From the NCBI RefSeq assembly GCF_002864045.1, contig NZ_PJPV01000018.1:36203-100202 (forward strand): a stretch of 64,000 nucleotides of DNA, read 5' to 3'. The translations under genes were made by a program, and so were the position numbers. Below the pieces are notes generated by a model that was not told where the DNA came from, searched no databases, and worked only from the letters and a program-made list of their open reading frames with translations. Origin of the DNA: Endozoicomonas acroporae (lineage in GTDB: Bacteria > Pseudomonadota > Gammaproteobacteria > Pseudomonadales > Endozoicomonadaceae). Below, one piece after another: positions 28,104-35,519 of the stretch; the first letter of the stretch is position 1; every line of letters starts with the position of its first letter.

Positions 28104-29015
28104 TTATGACAATTTTTCCAACTGGCTCTCAAGGTTTTTAATGCGATTATATGCAGCCCGGTTTTCATGTATGCGGTAACTACGGTCGCAGATTGACACA
28201 CAATCAGCTTTTAATGGGCCATAATGACAATAATCGACGTAGCTCTTCAGGCGATCATGGTCAGGATATTTCTGACAACGTTTCAATTCGTAGTTCAGCC
28301 ACTCCTTAATATACCGCACTTCGTCTTCGCTCCAGCCTTTGAGCAGAGGTAAGCACTCCTTTATCAAAAATTTTTTAAATTCACCGCACTTTTCGTACCC
28401 GTAACTTGGGTATTCCCAGCCTTGTTCTTCACATATCTCGTAATTCAAAAGATCGTCTTCATTGAAAAAAATGAATGCAAAGTGGAACTTCGCCAGAGCT
28501 TGATACTCCTCGGGGACAAACCAGTCTCTACCAGACCAGTCTTTGTTAAGGAACTCATATAACGCTGCCGGCAACCTTGTTATTATTGAATCTGCTAATG
28601 ACTGTTCTTCTTCCCGGGTGGGTTCATCTTCGATCTGAAAACTTTCATAACGATCATCCAATATGCCATGAATATGCCATCTAAGGGCATCTTTCAGTTT
28701 TCCCGGATTTACGTGCAAATCCACACTGGAGTGGTCAGAAAAATCTTGTGGGTAAATCAGCAATATATCATTTTCCTGAAACTTCGTCGGTGATATGCCA
28801 AGCTCTGTTTTTACGCCACCAGGCTCAACAGTAGTGATTTGTTGTTCATCCAGCGAGAGCTCTGGACGCTCCCCGGAATCAGGCAGCTGGCGTGAGCTGG
28901 AGGCTGTTATCTGAACGTTGCTATTGAATGCAGTTGCGATAGCAGCTTCGCTGATCTCTGGTTCAGACGGTGGTAAAGGTATTGGCTGAGCATTGGAGCT
29001 TGCTAACGGAGGCAT
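28104..29015 (-). CDS. hypothetical protein, second of a tandem paralogue pair
   Basis: A 303-residue paralogue of the protein at 27123-28043, 60 bp upstream of it on the same strand. The two share an N-terminal Pro/Ser-rich region containing QLPDSGERPE- and DEQQITT-like stretches, then PTKFQENDILLIYP, LADSIITRLPAALYEFLNKD and VPEEYQALAKFHFA. The C-terminal Cys motif is CHYGPLKADCVSIC (Cys 263, 272, 276); the fourth Cys of the partner is replaced here. Divergence through the whole length shows the duplication is old. Family unknown. Confidence 0.6.
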   Translation of the reverse strand: MPPLASSNAQPIPLPPSEPEISEAAIATAFNSNVQITASSSRQLPDSGERPELSLDEQQITTVEPGGVKTELGISPTKFQENDILLIYPQDFSDHSSVDLHVNPGKLKDALRWHIHGILDDRYESFQIEDEPTREEEQSLADSIITRLPAALYEFLNKDWSGRDWFVPEEYQALAKFHFAFIFFNEDDLLNYEICEEQGWEYPSYGYEKCGEFKKFLIKECLPLLKGWSEDEVRYIKEWLNYELKRCQKYPDHDRLKSYVDYCHYGPLKADCVSICDRSYRIHENRAAYNRIKNLESQLEKLS

Positions 29016-29439
29016 AATAGCTCTACAGACCCTTTAGTTAATTTGAGGCCATAAATTTCAGTCAGACAAAATTGATGACTTCCATCGCTTATCATTTCGC
29101 GGTCATTGGATTCAATTGAACAACAGATAGTTCCGGTCTGTTGAAAAAATTTTCTATTATTAAATTCCAGACACCCCTGAGATGCCTCTGGGAAAAGCTG
29201 GCATGGCATATATTGTGTGCCATTTTTTTGACTGCACAACAGGTTCCAAAATTTAGAAAAACCCTTATTTTGCAGTGTTTTTTACATTATTTTTTATTTA
29301 TAAAAATATTGAAATATATGAAAAATGAATATTTACCGTCTCTTGTTTTATCGTTGGTACTATGGTCTTTTAAACATCTACCAGACAGCCATTGCCAGTC
29401 ATTCCTGCTGGCACGAATGGATGAACACAGGGGGTCAAT
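29016..29439. other. 424-bp spacer between divergent unknown genes
   Basis: An AT-rich spacer holding the promoters of two divergent genes. The only structure I see is a stem ATGGCA / TGCCAT with a 9-base loop and a seven-T run on the plus strand (29203-29229), which resembles an intrinsic terminator with no upstream plus-strand gene. Open frames of 78 and 108 codons here have no recognisable features. Confidence 0.5.
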
Positions 29440-30090
29440 ATGGATGTACAGGCAATCCGACAGTTAATCCTTCAGGTCAAAGAGTTGGAAGCGCAAAGCA
29501 GACATCTGCAAACGCTTATCAGTGATCGGATTGAACAATTACATCGCACGATTGAGCTGCCTGATGATAATGCCTGTGAGACATTGCTGATCTTTACGAT
29601 GGATTATATTGACCATGTGCCGGACTTTCTGGAAGCGCTTAATGAAGCCTCCCGGCAAGTGGGTATTCACCGGTTTATCTCACCATTTCTGGATATTGCT
29701 GAAGAAAACTTTATGGCGGCCATAACCCGGGATCAACCCGTTTCCGGGCTCGATTTATTGCTTGATAAAGCCTATTTTGCCCATCGGCTTATTGAAGAAG
29801 TAAACGACCAATATCTTGTAAAAACCGGATCAACGCTCATCCCCATGAATATGACCTGGGCGAACCTGATTGTTCATTCAATATTGGGGGAAAAGTTTGC
29901 CAATGCGCTGGATGTGATTGTGGATAAAACGGTGGATCAGATGATGCGCTCGCAAGCGATTTATCATGAAGAGAAATTCAGGGAGTTTATCCATGATCGC
30001 AGTGCTGAGGAGTGGATCAGGATCTGGTCACGCTGGAACTGCCTTTCCAACAATCTGGGTATTGAGCTTAAATTTACTGCTTCGGCCTGA
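29440..30090 (+). CDS. hypothetical protein
   Basis: A 216-residue, mainly helical acidic protein with a strong GGGGG ribosome-binding site before ATG 29440. It begins with a coiled-coil-like segment (QLILQVKELEAQSRHLQTLI) and continues with helical repeats. I recognise no catalytic motif, signal peptide or membrane helix. It is transcribed alone; a stem-loop with six Ts lies about 280 bp downstream. Function unknown. Confidence 0.6.
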   Translation: MDVQAIRQLILQVKELEAQSRHLQTLISDRIEQLHRTIELPDDNACETLLIFTMDYIDHVPDFLEALNEASRQVGIHRFISPFLDIAEENFMAAITRDQPVSGLDLLLDKAYFAHRLIEEVNDQYLVKTGSTLIPMNMTWANLIVHSILGEKFANALDVIVDKTVDQMMRSQAIYHEEKFREFIHDRSAEEWIRIWSRWNCLSNNLGIELKFTASA

Positions 30091-30401
30091 ACCGATGCCT
30101 AAGGTTGAACCAGCTAAACCTCCATTACACCTTTTGCAGCGACTTCTATTCCCGGGTAACCCTCCGGGAGAAAGGCCGTGCAACCTCCAACAATCCCCCT
30201 CAAACACCGTTCAAGGCACGAAATAATGCAGCATTTCGATTATTTGGATGGAAAACTACTGCGCTTCTTAAGAATTCATGGATACCGGTACTGGTGGTAA
30301 CATACCAGCAGAACTTGCCCCCGGTTGTTGCCGGGCAGCTCTGGCTGGTTGTCAAAATCCGATTATCTCACGCAGTAAGGTAGACCAACACCAATGTCCC
30401 C
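30091..30401. other. 311-bp spacer between convergent genes
   Basis: No gene is supported here. The right end contains the left arm of a stem-loop described separately (30372-30414). A 92-codon open frame crosses the spacer but shows no family resemblance and overlaps the stem. Confidence 0.5.
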
Positions 30402-30414
30402 TTACTGCTTTTTT
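30372..30414 (+). terminator. possible intrinsic terminator, plus strand
   Basis: A 9-bp perfect stem GCAGTAAGG / CCTTACTGC with a long 19-base loop is followed by TTTTTT. It overlaps the last codons of the convergent yheV gene. It would end transcription of the plus-strand unknown at 29440-30090. Confidence 0.5.
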
Positions 30415-30656
30415 ACCGGTGGATCATCAACAAATCGAATAATGTCCGTATGATCTTCCAGAATGCTCTCTTCACGGGCAATACGGGCCTCTGGCAAATT
30501 CCCCTCCAGCCTCGGATTGACTTCCATCTCATCACTGAAGCCGCATTCCACGCATTCCCGGTAATCCCGCTCAGTCTCACTGCGGAACATTCGAACTGAA
30601 TCCATTGTGCCGCAGGAGGGACATACCGCTCCTGCAATAAAGCGCTTGGTTTTCAT
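30402..30656 (-). CDS. yheV: YheV family putative zinc ribbon protein
   Basis: An 84-residue protein started at ATG 30656 (MKTKRFIAGAVCPSCGTMDS), which is the standard YheV N-terminus; in-frame codons further upstream are not needed. Two CxxC pairs, CPSC and CVEC, form a zinc ribbon. Function unknown. In many gammaproteobacteria yheV lies close to prlC, and prlC is the next gene upstream on the same strand. Confidence 0.85.
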   Translation of the reverse strand: MKTKRFIAGAVCPSCGTMDSVRMFRSETERDYRECVECGFSDEMEVNPRLEGNLPEARIAREESILEDHTDIIRFVDDPPVKKQ

Positions 30657-30797
30657 GGCTCTTAATCCCTGACTGATGTGATAGTTATACGCAACAGAAA
30701 GCACCTCAAACTCTCTGCTGCGTATTTATTTCAAATAGCCGTCATTTAACGGCAAAACTTATCATGGATGGGGCAAAATAACTCAAAGCCCAAGCCA

Positions 30798-32846
30798 TTA
30801 AGCCGTTTGAATACCGCTGTGTCGCAGCAACGCATCAATCTCTGGCGCTCGGCCGCGGAAGTTGACAAACAGCTCCATAGGTTCAGCAGAACCGCCTTTT
30901 TCAAGCACCTCATGGAGGAAGGACTCACCGGTTTCCCGGTTAAAAATCCCTTCTTCTTCAAAACGTGAAAACGCGTCAGCGGATAACACCTCAGCCCATT
31001 TATAGCTGTAATAGCCCGCAGCATAACCACCGGCAAAGATATGGCTGAAGCTGTTCTGAAAACGGTTGAAAGATGGCGGCAGCACCACTGCCACCTGCTT
31101 GCGCACCTGATCCAGCACGGACTGAACATCAATGTTATCCCGATATTCCTTGTGCAGTTTGAAGTCAAAAAGTGAAAACTCCAACTGCCGGACCATCATC
31201 ATGGCAGACTGGAAGTTTTTTGCCGCCAGCAATTTATTCAGCATCCCTTCCGGCAGCGGCTCGCCGGTTTCAAAATGACCGGAGATAATGGCCAGCCCTT
31301 CCTTCTCCCAGCACCAGTTCTCCATAAACTGACTGGGCAGTTCGACGGCATCCCAGGCAACGCCACTGATGCCGGAAATCGCCGCATAATCCACTTTGGT
31401 CAGCATGTGGTGCAGACCGTGACCAAACTCATGGAACAGCGTCACCACTTCGTCGTGGGTTAACAGTGCTGGTTTATCGCCCACCGGCGGTGTGAAGTTA
31501 CAGGTCAGGTAGGCCACCGGCAGTTGTAACTTGTCATCCTGTTTCCAGCGGGAACGGCAGACATCCATCCAGGCACCACCACGCTTATGCTCCCTGGCAT
31601 AAAGGTCCAGGTAAAAGCGACCGATCACCTCTCCTTCTCTGGTGATGTTGAAAAAACGAACATCTTTATGCCAGGTATCCACGTTATCCACCGTGGCAAA
31701 CTCAACGCCGTAGAGTCGATTGACCACGTCAAACATTCCGGCAATGGCTTTTTCCGCCGGGAACCATGGGCGCAGTTCTTCCTGGGAAATGGCGTACCGC
31801 TGCTGGCGGAGTTTCTCGCCATAATAGCCAACATCCCAGGCTGCAAGATCTTCAACGCCGTACTCTGCTTTGGCAAACGCTTTCAGTTCCGCCAGCTCCT
31901 GCTCCGCCTGGGGCTTGCTTTTGGCGGCCAGGTCTTGCAGAAATTCAATGACTTTATCCGGAGACTCCGCCATCTTGGTGGCCAGGGAGTATTCAGCGTA
32001 GTTCTCAAAACCCAGTAACCGGGCCAGTTCATGGCGAAGCTTCAGGATCTGCCTGATGTTGTCCGTGTTATCAAACTCCCCGGCATTTGGCCCCTGGTCA
32101 GACGCGCGGGTAGAGAAGGCGGTGTAAACCTCTTTCCTGAGCTCCCGGTTATCGCAATAGGTCATCACCGGAAAGTAGCTTGGAAAATCCAGATTCAACA
32201 ACCAGCCCGCTTTCTCTTTTGACTCGGCCAGCTGCCTTGCCCCGGCCAGGGCAGACTCGGGTAATCCGGCCAGCTCCGATTCATCGGTAATCAGCTTGCT
32301 CCAGGCCATGGTGGCGTCCAGAACATTGTCAGAGAATTTGCTGGTCAGTTCGGACAGCTGCTTTTTGATCTCGCCGTAACGGGCTTTCTGCTCATCTTCC
32401 AGGGCAACACCGGCTAAACGGAAATCCCTGAGGTTATCGTTAATCACTTTCTGCTGAGCACTGTCCAGCTGCTTAAACGCTTCAGAATCTGCCAGGGACT
32501 GGTAAGCCTCGAACAACTGACGGTTCTGGCCAATACGGGTAGAGTATTCAGAGAGCAGCGGCAAACAGCCATTGTACGCTTCCCGCAGTGCTTCGCTGTT
32601 GACGACCGCGTTCATATGACCAACCGGTGACCATGCCTGCCCCAACCGGTCATCCAACTGATCCAGGGGCTCCTGCAAAGAGCGCCATCCGAGAGCGACA
32701 CCTCCGAAAGCGGCACCGGAAGCCAGTAACGCGGCAAGTGCCTTTTCATTATCAGCAATAATGGATTCAATGGCGGGTTTTACATGTTCCGGCAGAATTT
32801 TGGAAAATGGGGGAAGTTCACTGGATTCCAGTAGCGGGTTAATCAT
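30798..32846 (-). CDS. prlC: oligopeptidase A
   Basis: A 682-residue M3-family zinc metallopeptidase that degrades short peptides, including cleaved signal peptides, in the cytoplasm. The zinc motif HEFGH is in VTLFHEFGHGLHHM (about residue 470), and the third ligand Glu follows in DAVELPSQFMENW (about 497). The N-terminus MINPLLESSELPPFSKILPE and the C-terminal FVNFRGRAPEIDALLRHSG are typical of PrlC (E. coli 680 aa). It precedes yheV by about 140 bp. Confidence 0.97.
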   Translation of the reverse strand: MINPLLESSELPPFSKILPEHVKPAIESIIADNEKALAALLASGAAFGGVALGWRSLQEPLDQLDDRLGQAWSPVGHMNAVVNSEALREAYNGCLPLLSEYSTRIGQNRQLFEAYQSLADSEAFKQLDSAQQKVINDNLRDFRLAGVALEDEQKARYGEIKKQLSELTSKFSDNVLDATMAWSKLITDESELAGLPESALAGARQLAESKEKAGWLLNLDFPSYFPVMTYCDNRELRKEVYTAFSTRASDQGPNAGEFDNTDNIRQILKLRHELARLLGFENYAEYSLATKMAESPDKVIEFLQDLAAKSKPQAEQELAELKAFAKAEYGVEDLAAWDVGYYGEKLRQQRYAISQEELRPWFPAEKAIAGMFDVVNRLYGVEFATVDNVDTWHKDVRFFNITREGEVIGRFYLDLYAREHKRGGAWMDVCRSRWKQDDKLQLPVAYLTCNFTPPVGDKPALLTHDEVVTLFHEFGHGLHHMLTKVDYAAISGISGVAWDAVELPSQFMENWCWEKEGLAIISGHFETGEPLPEGMLNKLLAAKNFQSAMMMVRQLEFSLFDFKLHKEYRDNIDVQSVLDQVRKQVAVVLPPSFNRFQNSFSHIFAGGYAAGYYSYKWAEVLSADAFSRFEEEGIFNRETGESFLHEVLEKGGSAEPMELFVNFRGRAPEIDALLRHSGIQTA

Positions 32847-32942
32847 AAGACAGCTCTCTATACTTTTTAAATTTCATGGTAATTATTGGTAATAGATGGG
32901 TGCGTCATCCGGTGAATTCAAGCAGAATCCGGTCAATGCACC

Positions 32943-33106
32943 AGGAGGCTGTCCGAGAATAGCGCCCGTAGCGAGGATGGCAGAAAATTGAGGATAAAAA
33001 GTCGGAATTTTTTAGTTAATAGTGGTTCTATTTACTAAAAAATTCCGACTTTTTAGACCAATTTGCTGCCACCGCAGTAGGGCAGTCTATTCTCGGACAG
33101 CCTCCT
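32943..33106. mobile_element. 164-bp nested inverted-repeat element, copy A
   Basis: The ends are a perfect 20-bp inverted repeat (AGGAGGCTGTCCGAGAATAG at the left). Inside is a second perfect 20-bp inverted repeat (AAAAAGTCGGAATTTTTTAG, 32996-33015, with its complement at 33035-33054) around a 19-base loop. No coding capacity. A related full copy lies at 35300-35514 and fragments at 8791-8848 and 44174-44222. The structure is that of a MITE or a structured intergenic repeat. Confidence 0.8.
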
Positions 33107-33156
33107 AGCCATTATTTGCATCCACTGAGGCAGAAACATCAGAGGAGTCCTGCTCA

Positions 33157-33738
33157 ATGAGTCAAGCCATCCGAAGCTTCAATAATAAAATGCCAGTTCT
33201 TGGCGAAAGGGTCTATATCGACGAGAGCTCAGTTGTGCTTGGCGATGTCACGATCGGCAATGACAGCTCGGTATGGCCAACGGCGGTTATTCGTGGCGAT
33301 ATGCATTCCATCCGTATTGGCGACAGAACCAGCATACAGGATGGTTCAGTTCTGCACATTACCCATGCCAGTGATTTCAACCCCGCTGGCCATCCGTTGA
33401 CCATTGGTGATGATGTAACAGTAGGGCATAAAGCGGTTTTGCATGGTTGTACCATCAATAACCGGTGCCTGATTGGTATTGGTGCCATTATTCTGGATGG
33501 TGCCGTGGTGGAAGAAGAAGTCATTGTCGCAGCCGGTTGCCTGGTACCTCCTGGCAAGCGTCTTGAGAGTGGTTTTGTCTACAAGGGAAGCCCGGCCAAA
33601 AAAACACGGGAACTATCGGAAAAAGAGCGCAGTTTCTTCCAATACACCGCTGGAAACTATGTCAAACTGAAAGATAATTATCTTGATAATCAGGCTCTTG
33701 ATAGTCAGGCTCTTGATAGTCAGGCTCTTAATAAATAG
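33157..33738 (+). CDS. yrdA: gamma-carbonic anhydrase family protein (YrdA-like)
   Basis: A 193-residue left-handed beta-helix protein built from hexapeptide repeats (VVLGDVTIGNDSSVWPTAVI, later IGDDVTVGHKAVLHGC). The metal-binding His residues of gamma-carbonic anhydrases are present in HITHASD, VGHKAVLH and nearby. Family members are trimeric; in E. coli YrdA the activity is unproven. The C-terminus carries a small repetitive extension (QALDS repeats) encoded by three 15-bp direct repeats, which is unusual for the family. RBS GAGGAG precedes the ATG. Confidence 0.88.
   Translation: MSQAIRSFNNKMPVLGERVYIDESSVVLGDVTIGNDSSVWPTAVIRGDMHSIRIGDRTSIQDGSVLHITHASDFNPAGHPLTIGDDVTVGHKAVLHGCTINNRCLIGIGAIILDGAVVEEEVIVAAGCLVPPGKRLESGFVYKGSPAKKTRELSEKERSFFQYTAGNYVKLKDNYLDNQALDSQALDSQALNK
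33691..33735 (+). repeat. three 15-bp in-frame direct repeats
   Basis: CAGGCTCTTGATAGT occurs twice exactly and a third time as CAGGCTCTTAATAAA at the 3' end of the gamma-carbonic anhydrase gene. They encode QALDS-QALDS-QALNK and probably arose by slippage. Confidence 0.9.
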
Positions 33739-33741
33739 TAG

Positions 33742-33761
33742 AAGGGCTGCATCCAGCCCTT
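33742..33761 (+). terminator. stem-loop after the carbonic anhydrase gene
   Basis: AAGGGCTG / CAGCCCTT forms an 8-bp stem with a 4-base loop three bases after the stop codon. There is no T-run, so it may be a weak terminator or a 3'-end stabiliser. Confidence 0.45.
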
Positions 33762-33930
33762 GAGCCAGTCCTTAATACCACTTAAAAATCATAACGTTAA
33801 TTACTCCCCCTGCATTTTTTAATCATCCTTATGAACTTAAGTAGTAATGACGCACAGACTGGTCATAACTAATCTGAAATTATCAATACAAAATATGACT
33901 TTTTTCATTTACTGCCAGAAGGAATTTCAT

Positions 33931-34161
33931 ATGAGCCAACTTTACGATGTGAGCCAGGAAAACAACCCTATTTATATACAAGCCGAGTTAGCCGATGCAG
34001 CCTTAAAAGCCGAACAATTAAGGGAAGCCAGGGAAGCCGCCGATAAGCACCACTTCAAGCTCCAGTTGGAGGAAACCATTGATCTTGACGGCAATGGTGA
34101 TGGCAGGAGCCACGATTCCCGGTTGCTGAATATCCTTGCCCGTCAAAGTGTCATAGGCTGA
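33931..34161 (+). CDS. hypothetical small protein
   Basis: A 76-residue acidic protein started at ATG 33931, which has an AGAAGGAA ribosome-binding site; an in-frame upstream start at 33847 would add 28 atypical residues. It is Ala/Glu/Asp-rich, predicted helical in the middle (ADAALKAEQLREAREAADKH), with no signal peptide. The segment DLDGNGDGRSHD resembles an EF-hand-like calcium loop in composition, although I would not claim binding. A stem-loop follows the stop codon. Confidence 0.55.
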   Translation: MSQLYDVSQENNPIYIQAELADAALKAEQLREAREAADKHHFKLQLEETIDLDGNGDGRSHDSRLLNILARQSVIG

Positions 34162-34180
34162 TTTATTGCCCTGAATACCC

Positions 34181-34208
34181 CACCAGAGGCCTATCTATGC
34201 CTCTGGTG
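34181..34208 (+). terminator. stem-loop after small unknown gene
   Basis: CACCAGAGGC / GCCTCTGGTG makes a perfect 10-bp stem with an 8-base loop, 19 bases past the stop codon of the small unknown. The following sequence is AT-rich without a clean T-run. Confidence 0.55.
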
Positions 34209-34255
34209 AATATGTTATAAGCGCGTCCAGATAAACACAGCTGGCTTTTTCAAAC

Positions 34256-34846
34256 ATGGACATTTATTCAACCGTTATACTGCTATTCCTGATCATGGAT
34301 CCTTTGGGCAATATGCCTGTCTTTATCTCAGTTCTGAAAGGAGTTCCTGAACAGAGGCGTAGCAAGGTGCTTATCAGAGAGCTGCTGATTGCCCTGGTTA
34401 TTCTTCTGATCTTCCTTTTTGCCGGAAAATACCTGCTGCTATCACTGCATTTGAAGCAGGAATCGGTGAGTATTGCCGGTGCGATTATCCTGTTTATTAT
34501 CGCCATTCGCATGATTTTCCCATCCAGCCGGGGTGGCGGCATCATGGGCAGTACCCCAGACGGTGAACCATTTATTGTTCCCCTGGCGATTCCCCTGATT
34601 GCCGGCCCATCCATTCTGGCAACGCTGATGCTGGTCTCCAGCCAGCATCCGGGAAATCAGTGGCCACTGGCCATGGCCGTTTTTATCTCCTGGGCATTGA
34701 GCGCCGCCATTCTGATGATGTCGGGTAAAATTATGAAACTACTGGGTAGTCGGGGCATATTTGCTATTGAGCGGCTGATGGGGATGATCCTGGTGATGCT
34801 CTCTGTGCAGATGTTTATGGATGGTATTGCTCACTATTCGGCCTAG
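34256..34846 (+). CDS. MarC/YhgN family inner-membrane protein
   Basis: A 196-residue protein with six hydrophobic segments and the MarC-family start (YSTVILLFLIMDPLGNMPVF). The family is annotated as putative neutral amino-acid transporters but its function is unresolved. The closest named member is E. coli YhgN (197 aa), which the length and DPLGN motif fit. It stands between terminator-like stems and is probably monocistronic. Confidence 0.85.
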   Translation: MDIYSTVILLFLIMDPLGNMPVFISVLKGVPEQRRSKVLIRELLIALVILLIFLFAGKYLLLSLHLKQESVSIAGAIILFIIAIRMIFPSSRGGGIMGSTPDGEPFIVPLAIPLIAGPSILATLMLVSSQHPGNQWPLAMAVFISWALSAAILMMSGKIMKLLGSRGIFAIERLMGMILVMLSVQMFMDGIAHYSA

Positions 34847-34958
34847 TAAATACTTACTGACTGCTTCCTGAAAACAATCAACAAACCGGAAGCAGTTCCT
34901 GTACAAACCCACCATATTTCCACTATCATCGAACTATTTTCCTCATAAGTTTTCTACC

Positions 34959-35252
34959 ATGGATCTAGATACCTGCGCCAAGGCTCTGAAAGAGTTGGGT
35001 CACCCTTCACGACTTGGAATCTACAAACGCCTGGTCAGGTCTGGCCATCAGGGTGTGCCGGTGGGAGCCCTGCAAAAAGAGCTGGACATTCCGGGTTCAA
35101 CCCTTTCCCATCATATTTCAGCCCTGGTCTCTGTGGGGCTGGTTAAGCAGAAGCGGGATGGCAGGACACTGTATTGCATTCCCCAGTTCGCCACCTTCAA
35201 TGAGGTCATGGGGTTTCTCAGCGAGGAGTGTTGTGCGGATGAGTCAACGTAA
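34959..35252 (+). CDS. ArsR family transcriptional regulator
   Basis: A 97-residue winged-helix repressor. The recognition helix region is ELDIPGSTLSHHISALVSVG (about residues 45-64), followed by the wing LVKQKRDGRTLYC. A C-terminal Cys pair (EECCADEST) could sense a metal, oxidant or arsenite, but the classical ELCVCDL motif of ArsR is not seen. No obvious target gene adjoins it. A strong stem-loop lies 15 bp past the stop codon. Confidence 0.85.
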   Translation: MDLDTCAKALKELGHPSRLGIYKRLVRSGHQGVPVGALQKELDIPGSTLSHHISALVSVGLVKQKRDGRTLYCIPQFATFNEVMGFLSEECCADEST

Positions 35253-35266
35253 TCCGGCGAGGTAGA

Positions 35267-35300
35267 GTTACCAGTGCCTGATCCATCAGGTACTGGTAAC
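35267..35300 (+). terminator. stem-loop after arsR-type gene
   Basis: GTTACCAGT-CCTGAT pairs with ATCAGG-ACTGGTAAC, with one internal mismatch and a 2-4 base loop. It directly abuts the left end of the repeat element at 35300-35514. No T-run follows. Confidence 0.5.
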
Positions 35301-35514
35301 TAGGAGCCTGTAGGACTTAAGACTGTCCTACGCGGCAACTGCTCCTGCGTTGCTCTAGCTCCTGCATCCATGCAGTCGTGCGGTTGCGATAAATTGGTCT
35401 AAAAATTCCTGCTTCTTCGTCAAATAGCCCCGCTATTCTCCTCAGAAGCAGAAATTTTTATCCTCAATTTCTCGCAATCCTCGCTACGGACGCTTAAGTC
35501 CGACAGCCTCCTAG
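35300..35514. mobile_element. 215-bp nested inverted-repeat element, copy B
   Basis: The outer 22 bases (CTAGGAGCCTGTAGGACTTA at the left end) match the complement of the right end with two mismatches. An inner inverted repeat (AAAAATTCCTGCTTCT, 35401-35416, against 35444-35459) flanks a 27-base loop. In the orientation of copy A's complement the landmarks AATTGGTCTAAAAA, TTTTTATCCTCAATTT, CTCGCTACGG and GACAGCCTCC appear in the same order, so A and B are one family. It ends six bases before the mnmG stop codon. Confidence 0.75.
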
Positions 35515-35519
35515 ATCAA

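Noticed and set aside
29003..29467. 78- and 108-codon overlapping frames in the 29-kb spacer
   Set aside because: They overlap in opposite directions, are AT-rich and have no family resemblance.
30105..30383. 92-codon plus-strand open frame between two unknown genes
   Set aside because: No recognisable features; it crosses the stem-loop that probably ends the preceding gene.
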